NCBI GenBank assembly: GCA_002448875.1
Contig: DKAS01000200.1
Location: 531-11,854 of the forward strand
DNA length: 11,324 bases
DNA from: Proteobacteria bacterium UBA6920
Lineage (GTDB): Bacteria; Pseudomonadota; Gammaproteobacteria; SG8-11
Reading direction: 5' to 3'
Shown: one piece after another, positions 6,886 through 11,324 of the stretch
Position numbering within the stretch: the stretch's first letter is position 1
Layout of the letters: every line of letters begins with the position of its first letter
Position numbers and translations under genes: made by a program
Notes under the pieces: model-generated
Database searches by the model: none
Told to the model about the DNA's origin: nothing
Seen by the model: the letters and a program-made list of their open reading frames with translations, nothing else

Positions 6886-8208
6886 GATGCCGCCGATGAC
6901 CACGGAGGCAATACGGACCACGGTGTTGCTGCCATCGGAGACGCTGACTTTTACGGTGATAGTATCTCCCGGGTCCAGGCCGGCGGGCGACAGGGTATCC
7001 GTTTGCTCTTCGGTCATGACCACCCCATTGCGCGACCATATATAGGTATAAAACAGGGGTTCCGCCTCGGGATCACTGGCTGTGACTACAGCCTTCAATT
7101 GACTGGTCGAGTCTGGAGTTGTCGGCGATATCGCCAGCGTAACGGACGGCGGCCGGTTCACCAGCGGCGATCCGAGCATATTACCCAGGGAATAGAGATT
7201 ACTTGCTTCGAATTCGCCATCGGCATCCGCATCGACGTATACTCGAGCATTGCCGCTGGTCAATATTAAAATGCTCACCTGACTGCCGTTTGCGCCATTG
7301 AGCACCAGCGGACCGCCGCTCTGCGGAACCTGGTCGAGATAACTTTTGTAGCGCAGCGGTTGTTCCGTGACCACATCAATATAGCCTTCCTCAGAATCAT
7401 ATATTCGACCGGTAATGGTCTCGACGTAACCGATAAAATCCGACTGTAGTACATGGTCATACCGCACATCGACATCGTGCCACTCGATCGTCTTTTGCGA
7501 GAAATGGTCAAAGAAACTGATATTTACCTGGTAGGTGTTCGACTTACCATCGGGGGTAACGCTGACGTCTACGTTTCCGTACATGGTAACATCCCTGCCG
7601 CTTTCGGTGAGACTTAAATCTGAATAGGTTACGCGTCCGCTGGTAACCGTGTTAGTAGCAGTGTCGTAGACGAAAATCTCGATTTTCAATGTACCGTCGA
7701 GTGTTCCACTGCCGTCGTTGCAGCTGTGAAACTTCATGGTAATCGTCCCGGTGCCATCGTCCCGCAACGATATGATTTGGGTGTAGGCTCCGCTCCACTC
7801 GCAAAGATCGCTTTCCTTGCTCGTTGCCGCGACCACCGTAGCGGCAATTGGCGCCGACGCAGCAGCGGTATTGTCGGCACCCGCCGCAGCGATTTGTGCC
7901 TGTGCGGTACGCAATGCCGTTTGGTTCAGGCGTTGCAGAAGGGCGGTGAAAAATCCGGCACTTTGGGTATTGAGCGGAGCCTGGAAACTGCTGGCTGCGA
8001 AGATCGGCGGATCAAAATTATAGTAGGCATAAACCAAGTCGGCCGCGAGGATATTTGCATTTTTTTCGCTTATTGGCGCCGCGGCACGCGAACCGGTGTA
8101 GCGATATTCGCTCTGGTAGGATGCCGAGCCGCCACCATCGCAGGCACAGAGGAAATACACAACGACCATAGCGCTGACAAAGCGCGCCCCCCGGGACAAT
8201 CTCGACAT
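6877..8208 (-). CDS. Lipoprotein with beta-rich core and C-terminal PKD/Ig-like domain
   Basis: The product has 443 residues. The N-terminus is a basic, hydrophobic signal peptide ending FLCAC with Cys23 as the lipid anchor, then a Gly/Ser spacer. An Ala- and Gln-rich, probably helical region (about 60-130) precedes a beta-rich core; its segment about 273-334, starting EEGYIDVVTEQPL and ending in the Asp-rich VDADADGEFE, resembles the following lipoprotein. DADADGE may bind calcium, as is common in such surface proteins. Residues about 352-443 form one PKD/Ig-like domain, recognised by RPPSVTLAISP, ASDPEAEPLFYTYIWSRNG and DTITVKVSVSDG. The protein stops at GGIPP, the kind of linker that in multi-PKD proteins usually leads into another repeat. 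Upstream of ATG 8208 there is only a weak GGGG-type ribosome-binding site. I do not recognise a named family; a surface adhesion or scaffold role is a guess. Confidence 0.85.
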   Translation of the reverse strand: MSRLSRGARFVSAMVVVYFLCACDGGGSASYQSEYRYTGSRAAAPISEKNANILAADLVYAYYNFDPPIFAASSFQAPLNTQSAGFFTALLQRLNQTALRTAQAQIAAAGADNTAAASAPIAATVVAATSKESDLCEWSGAYTQIISLRDDGTGTITMKFHSCNDGSGTLDGTLKIEIFVYDTATNTVTSGRVTYSDLSLTESGRDVTMYGNVDVSVTPDGKSNTYQVNISFFDHFSQKTIEWHDVDVRYDHVLQSDFIGYVETITGRIYDSEEGYIDVVTEQPLRYKSYLDQVPQSGGPLVLNGANGSQVSILILTSGNARVYVDADADGEFEASNLYSLGNMLGSPLVNRPPSVTLAISPTTPDSTSQLKAVVTASDPEAEPLFYTYIWSRNGVVMTEEQTDTLSPAGLDPGDTITVKVSVSDGSNTVVRIASVVIGGIPP

Positions 8209-8411
8209 CGCTACAACCCCGTTTATTTTTGTTATACGTCTTGTTCTGCCGCGAATTGTAATGGAGACGACAGATTCGGGGAAGTAGTTTGCTGGGTGTG
8301 TGTCGCGGTTTTGCCTAGAAAGAGATCAGTTTTCTTAAGAATTCGGGTGGCGGTTCAGGCTTTTCTGCTTCTTGCTTTTATTCATCGAACCTAATCTTTT
8401 TCCAGACCTAT

Positions 8412-8676
8412 CTATAATACTTCGTATGCAGTCGCCAACGTTGAATCTTGCAGGTGCGGACCAAGCCCGTAGAATTGTTGAAAGCTCACGATGAGTGGTC
8501 GCCATTTGTTGGGATCGATATGAAGCTCTTCTCCGCTCTTCATTATGGACTCGTCCGCATGCACGCACCGAAGAGGACATAGGCGCGAGGTTGCTACCGG
8601 CATCTTCGTTGACAGTACTAATCAGGGTGACAGGTGTACCGAAATACAAAATCGGTGGTTCGCAATTTATGTGCAT
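8412..8676 (-). pseudogene. Flavin-reductase-family pseudogene, internally deleted and frame-shifted
   Basis: From ATG 8676 the first frame gives 35 residues containing ILYFGTP and VTLISTVNEDAGSNLAPMSS, the typical N-terminal strand pattern of flavin reductase-like (FMN-binding split-barrel) proteins. Near 8565-8572 homology jumps to another frame that reads VHADESIMKSG and KWRPLIVSFQQFYGLGP, matching the C-terminal region of the same family, and stops at 8412. Family members are about 200 residues or more, so roughly 110-140 central residues are missing; the two ends are fused out of frame. A GAGG ribosome-binding site remains upstream of the old start. No functional product is expected. The family assignment comes from recalled sequence patterns, not a search. 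Confidence 0.7.
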
Positions 8677-9069
8677 AGCCAATGCCTCGCATACATTGAT
8701 ATTCGAGCGAAAAGGAATATATTCAGGTACGAAAATATTTTGGTGGCTTAACCGACAATCTGCGACCCGGATCTTGCGGAGAAGATTCGTGCGAAAATTC
8801 GTGGACACCCACCCTCGCACAACCACCCCATTCCCTATTCATTCAACCGCAGCAATATGGTCGCCCAACCAAACCCACGACCCGCTAACTGAAGTGAGTG
8901 TCCCGAAGGATTTCGTCCCGACGGATTCCGCAAAGGTCAGGAAACGAAAGACAGAAGACCCAGGAGTTTTGCCGCTGATCAACGAAACACTGCCAGGCCA
9001 ATGTCGTCCAGGATACTCACTATCCTTTCGACGTGAGGGCAAGACAATTTAGTGAAGATTGCAATATCG
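8677..9069. other. Non-coding spacer between pseudogene and inverted-repeat element
   Basis: No gene is supported here. Open frames exist on both strands (about 60-67 residues on the minus strand at 8839-9042), but they lack ribosome-binding sites, signal sequences or recognisable motifs. A short imperfect tandem repeat of about 15 bases (GTCCCGAAGGATTTC then GTCCCGACGGATTCC, near 8899-8929) is the only local structure. It may be decayed coding DNA, but its origin is not recognisable. Confidence 0.5.
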
Positions 9070-9260
9070 GGGACAGTATACCTATTTCCAGGAGGCGCAT
9101 GAATCTCATCACCATGATCAACAGCACTCAAGCACCGGAAGGCCGATGGAAGATCCAGCATTTATTGTTAAACCGGAGCTATTGACCGTGAAAGTATTGG
9201 CTAGAAAGAAACCTGGCCGAAAGCCAGTAGTTAGTTAAGAATAAATAGGTATACTGTCCC
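9070..9260. mobile_element. MITE-like element or deleted insertion sequence with 18-bp terminal inverted repeats
   Basis: The ends are perfect 18-bp inverted repeats: GGGACAGTATACCTATTT (9070-9087) and its exact complement (9243-9260). The body is 155 bases and cannot encode a transposase. Just inside the right end, in plus orientation, one frame (from about 9146) ends with ARKKPGRKPVVS and a TAA stop at about 9236-9238. Such a basic tail resembles the C-terminus of small transposases, so this may be a deletion derivative of a larger element. Similar GGGGACAGTATAC termini are, as I recall, often seen around IS200-like/REP-associated transposase genes; that link is from memory. No target-site duplication is evident. 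It sits in the gap between the minus-strand lipoproteins and the plus-strand cytochrome. Confidence 0.65.
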
Positions 9261-9472
9261 TGGAATTCTTCTCTCTTTCATTCCCATTTCTTAACCCTGA
9301 TTTAATACTCGATTCGTAAGCTCCCGTAGGGCAACTCGGACTAATGATCTTATTCAATGGTTAGGTAGCGTCTCTAAGGGATGGCAGGGTACTAAACCAC
9401 ACTCCTATTCCAACATAAGAATTCCTGAACAAGGTTGCAACAATTCATCATTGATGGCCAGCGGGGTAGACC
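9261..9472 (+). other. Upstream region of the multiheme cytochrome gene
   Basis: These 212 bases separate the mobile element from the cytochrome start and should contain its promoter. I see no sigma70 hexamer pair with good spacing and no convincing sigma54 (-24/-12) site. The right end of the mobile element lies only 212 bases upstream of the start codon, so it may have altered transcription. Nothing coding is supported here. Confidence 0.5.
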
Positions 9473-11324
9473 ATGATGATTCAAGGACAGAGTCGAATAC
9501 TTTGGGGTTGTGTCATCGTGGCATTGCTGGCGCTGGTTACCGCTGGCTGCGGTGGCAGCAAGAATGGCGACAATTCCGGCAACGGCGGCGATGCCGGTGA
9601 CGGTGCGAACGATGCTAGCGCCAACCCACCCCCCGCGGGCTCCGGACTCCCCAAATCCTTGATCGCCATCGAAGCCCGACCCGGGCCGATCGTTGCGGTT
9701 CGTGTCGGCGAGCTGGCTACCCTGGATGGCAGCCATTCGCACAGTAATTCGCCCCTGCCTCTTAGTTACGCCTGGTCGTTCACGACGAAACCGGCTGGCA
9801 GCAAAGCGGAATTGCAGAATCCTACCACCGCGAAACCAAGTTTTCTTGCCGATGCCCATGGCACCTATTTGGTGCAACTGGTGGTTACCGTCGAGGAGGT
9901 TTCCAGTCAGCGGACTATTGCCTATGTGGAAGCCACCAACGAGGGTGAACGTTATACCGGGCCTTATAATCATCTCGGATTGTCGTCAAATTGCGTCGAT
10001 TGCCACAACGGCAAGCGCGCTTCGGCTTCAGGCGGTGTGATTCCAGGAAAATCGCCGGATCACCTGGCGACCAGCAATACCTGTCAGGCTTGCCACAACA
10101 CCCTGGGTTTCGCCGTGGTGCCTTACGTCGACCATCTGGAAGTATTCGGTGTTTGCAGTGAATGCCACAATGGCAATCTGGCGATCGGTAAATCCAGCAG
10201 CCATCAGCCGACTACCGCCGAATGCAGCGATTGCCATAATACTAGCCGTTTCCTGCAGCTGTCGGCGGACGGCAGCTATGATCACAAGGGAATCACCGCC
10301 AATTGCTCCCGTTGCCACAATGGCAAAGTCGCCTCCGGCAAACCCGCGGGTCATGTCACCACCGACAAGGATTGCAGCGTTTGCCATGTCACCACCGGTT
10401 TCAAAACCATCGTTTTTGATCACAAAGATATCGATGGCGACTGCGCCGTTTGTCATACGGGCACTGGCGGGGTCACCGGCAAGCCGGCTAGCCACCCCGT
10501 AACAAGCCTTGATTGCGGGGTATGCCACAACACTCGCAGTTTTGCCCAGGGTGATGTCTTCGATCACAGCCCCATCGATTTCACCCGTCAGCCGTGCGCT
10601 TCCTGCCACGACGGCGTAACCGCGCTGGGTTTATCCGCCAATCACATGCCTTTCAGCGGCGATTGCGGCGCCTGCCACACCCCGGGCAGCTTTGCCACCG
10701 GCGTTTATGATCATGCGGGCGTGGTCAACGGCTGCGCGCGATGCCATAACGGCGTGATCAGCACGGGCAAACCCTCCATTCATCTGCCGACCGTGGAAGA
10801 CTGCTCCGCCTGCCATCTGCGGACCGATACGTTCGCCGGAACGGTCTTCGATCATCATGGCGTCATCAATGTCTGCGTGTCCTGCCACAATGGCATCATC
10901 GCCACCGGCAAGAAGCCGAACCATGTTCCGACCATGAGCGATTGCAGTGTATGCCATATCATCAGCGACAAATTCGCGCCATCGACGTTTCATCATCAGG
11001 GCATCACCCGCGGCTGCAGCGGTTGCCATAACGGCACGTTCGCCACCGGCAAGAATGCCGCGACCAATCATCTGCCGACGAGTCAGGACTGCTATTTCTG
11101 CCATACCATCACCGCCTTCAAGCCGTCGATCTTCAGCCATGCCGGCATCACCGGCGACTGCGCCTCCTGCCACGACGGCACGGTGGCAAAAGGCAAGTCC
11201 GCAAACCATATCCCGACCGCCGGCGATTGCGGCGTGTGCCATAGCACCTCCAGTTTTACCACTGGAATATTCGATCATACCGGCGTCACGACCAATTGCG
11301 CTTCCTGCCATGACGGGGTGAAGG
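9473..11324 (+). CDS. Large multiheme c-type cytochrome lipoprotein with PKD domain (open at right edge)
   Basis: The first 617 residues are visible with no stop before the edge. The start is ATG 9473 or 9476, with a GGGGT site upstream. The signal peptide ends LVTAGC, so Cys26 should be lipidated, followed by a flexible Gly/Asn/Asp/Ala tether (27-58). Residues about 62-155 form one PKD-type domain (VGELATLDGSHSHS, LSYAWSF, GTYLVQLVVTV). From residue 174 on there are 19 CxxCH heme sites, the first Cys residues being 174, 204, 228, 251, 278, 301, 324, 348, 375, 398, 421, 444, 468, 491, 515, 540, 563, 586 and 609. They alternate between CHNG/CHDG-GK-H and DCxxCH-F-FDH halves. Exactly 19 other regularly spaced His residues can serve as distal ligands. 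The likely role is extracellular or outer-membrane electron transfer; partner proteins are not in view. c-type maturation in the periplasm is required. Confidence 0.93.
   Translation, partial: MMIQGQSRILWGCVIVALLALVTAGCGGSKNGDNSGNGGDAGDGANDASANPPPAGSGLPKSLIAIEARPGPIVAVRVGELATLDGSHSHSNSPLPLSYAWSFTTKPAGSKAELQNPTTAKPSFLADAHGTYLVQLVVTVEEVSSQRTIAYVEATNEGERYTGPYNHLGLSSNCVDCHNGKRASASGGVIPGKSPDHLATSNTCQACHNTLGFAVVPYVDHLEVFGVCSECHNGNLAIGKSSSHQPTTAECSDCHNTSRFLQLSADGSYDHKGITANCSRCHNGKVASGKPAGHVTTDKDCSVCHVTTGFKTIVFDHKDIDGDCAVCHTGTGGVTGKPASHPVTSLDCGVCHNTRSFAQGDVFDHSPIDFTRQPCASCHDGVTALGLSANHMPFSGDCGACHTPGSFATGVYDHAGVVNGCARCHNGVISTGKPSIHLPTVEDCSACHLRTDTFAGTVFDHHGVINVCVSCHNGIIATGKKPNHVPTMSDCSVCHIISDKFAPSTFHHQGITRGCSGCHNGTFATGKNAATNHLPTSQDCYFCHTITAFKPSIFSHAGITGDCASCHDGTVAKGKSANHIPTAGDCGVCHSTSSFTTGIFDHTGVTTNCASCHDGVK
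9992..11324 (+). repeat. Tandem diheme coding repeats, period about 138-141 bp
   Basis: Within the cytochrome gene, the odd-numbered CxxCH sites are spaced 54, 50, 46, 51, 46, 47, 47, 48 and 46 residues apart. Each unit has two heme sites and two extra His: CxxCH(N/D)G...GK...H.PT..DCxxCH....F...(F/Y)DH.G. The first four intervals are uneven and the later ones nearly constant, which fits later expansion of the downstream units. At least nine full units are visible and the array continues beyond the window. Confidence 0.9.

Noticed and set aside
8335..8826. A 163-codon minus-strand open frame taken as an intact gene
   Set aside because: Only residues from the internal Met at 8676 to about 8572 match a family; the rest is out of frame with the C-terminal homology, so it is part of a pseudogene.
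9262..9425. GGAATTCTT (9262-9270) and AAGAATTCC (9417-9425) as ends of a second inverted-repeat element
   Set aside because: The match is only 9 bp around a self-palindromic GAATTC core, and nothing element-like lies between them.
10028..11311. Long minus-strand open frames opposite the cytochrome repeats (10028-10609 and 10631-11311)
   Set aside because: They are the antisense of the CxxCH repeat codons, with repetitive Ala/Gly/Met-rich translations and no ribosome-binding sites; the plus-strand cytochrome explains the region.
9990..11324. Regular repeats considered as a CRISPR array
   Set aside because: The repeats are in frame, vary by synonymous and conservative changes, and encode CxxCH motifs; there are no unique spacers.

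Overview
The window looks like the chromosome of a GC-rich Gram-negative bacterium, most likely a gammaproteobacterium or relative. This is inferred from protein style (lipobox-type lipoproteins, a paired MprF/AcvB operon, a multiheme c-type cytochrome); no taxonomic marker is present and no search was run. All intact genes from 1 to 8208 are on the minus strand. The last gene, from 9473, is on the plus strand and diverges from them.

Layout on the minus strand, right to left. First come two secreted beta-rich lipoproteins (6877-8208 and 6022-6765) that appear to share a core domain; the first ends in a PKD/Ig-like module. Then a roughly 400-base intergenic region carries two good sigma70-type promoters pointing at a two-gene operon. 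That operon is an MprF/LpiA lysyl-phosphatidylglycerol synthase/flippase (2979-5624) followed by an AcvB/VirJ-family periplasmic alpha/beta hydrolase (1516-2961). The pair would make aminoacylated phosphatidylglycerol and break it down. Next are a small unknown lipoprotein with an internal duplication (609-1352) and the N-terminal part of a secreted SGNH/GDSL hydrolase that runs off the left edge (1-459).

The stretch 8209-9472 has no intact gene and looks like a small decay or insertion zone. It holds an internally deleted flavin-reductase-family pseudogene (8412-8676) and a 191-base MITE-like element with perfect 18-bp terminal inverted repeats (9070-9260).

The most striking feature is the plus-strand gene from 9473 to the right edge. 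It encodes a lipoprotein with a Gly/Asn/Asp-rich linker, one PKD-type domain and then a long array of c-type heme repeats. I count 19 CxxCH motifs and 19 regularly placed non-CxxCH histidines in the visible 617 residues, with no stop codon in sight. This predicts a surface-anchored, all bis-histidine polyheme electron conduit, built from repeats of about 46-47 residues with two hemes each.

Most products act in the envelope: lipoproteins, a secreted hydrolase, membrane-lipid modification and a surface cytochrome. The sequence does not prove that they form one system.
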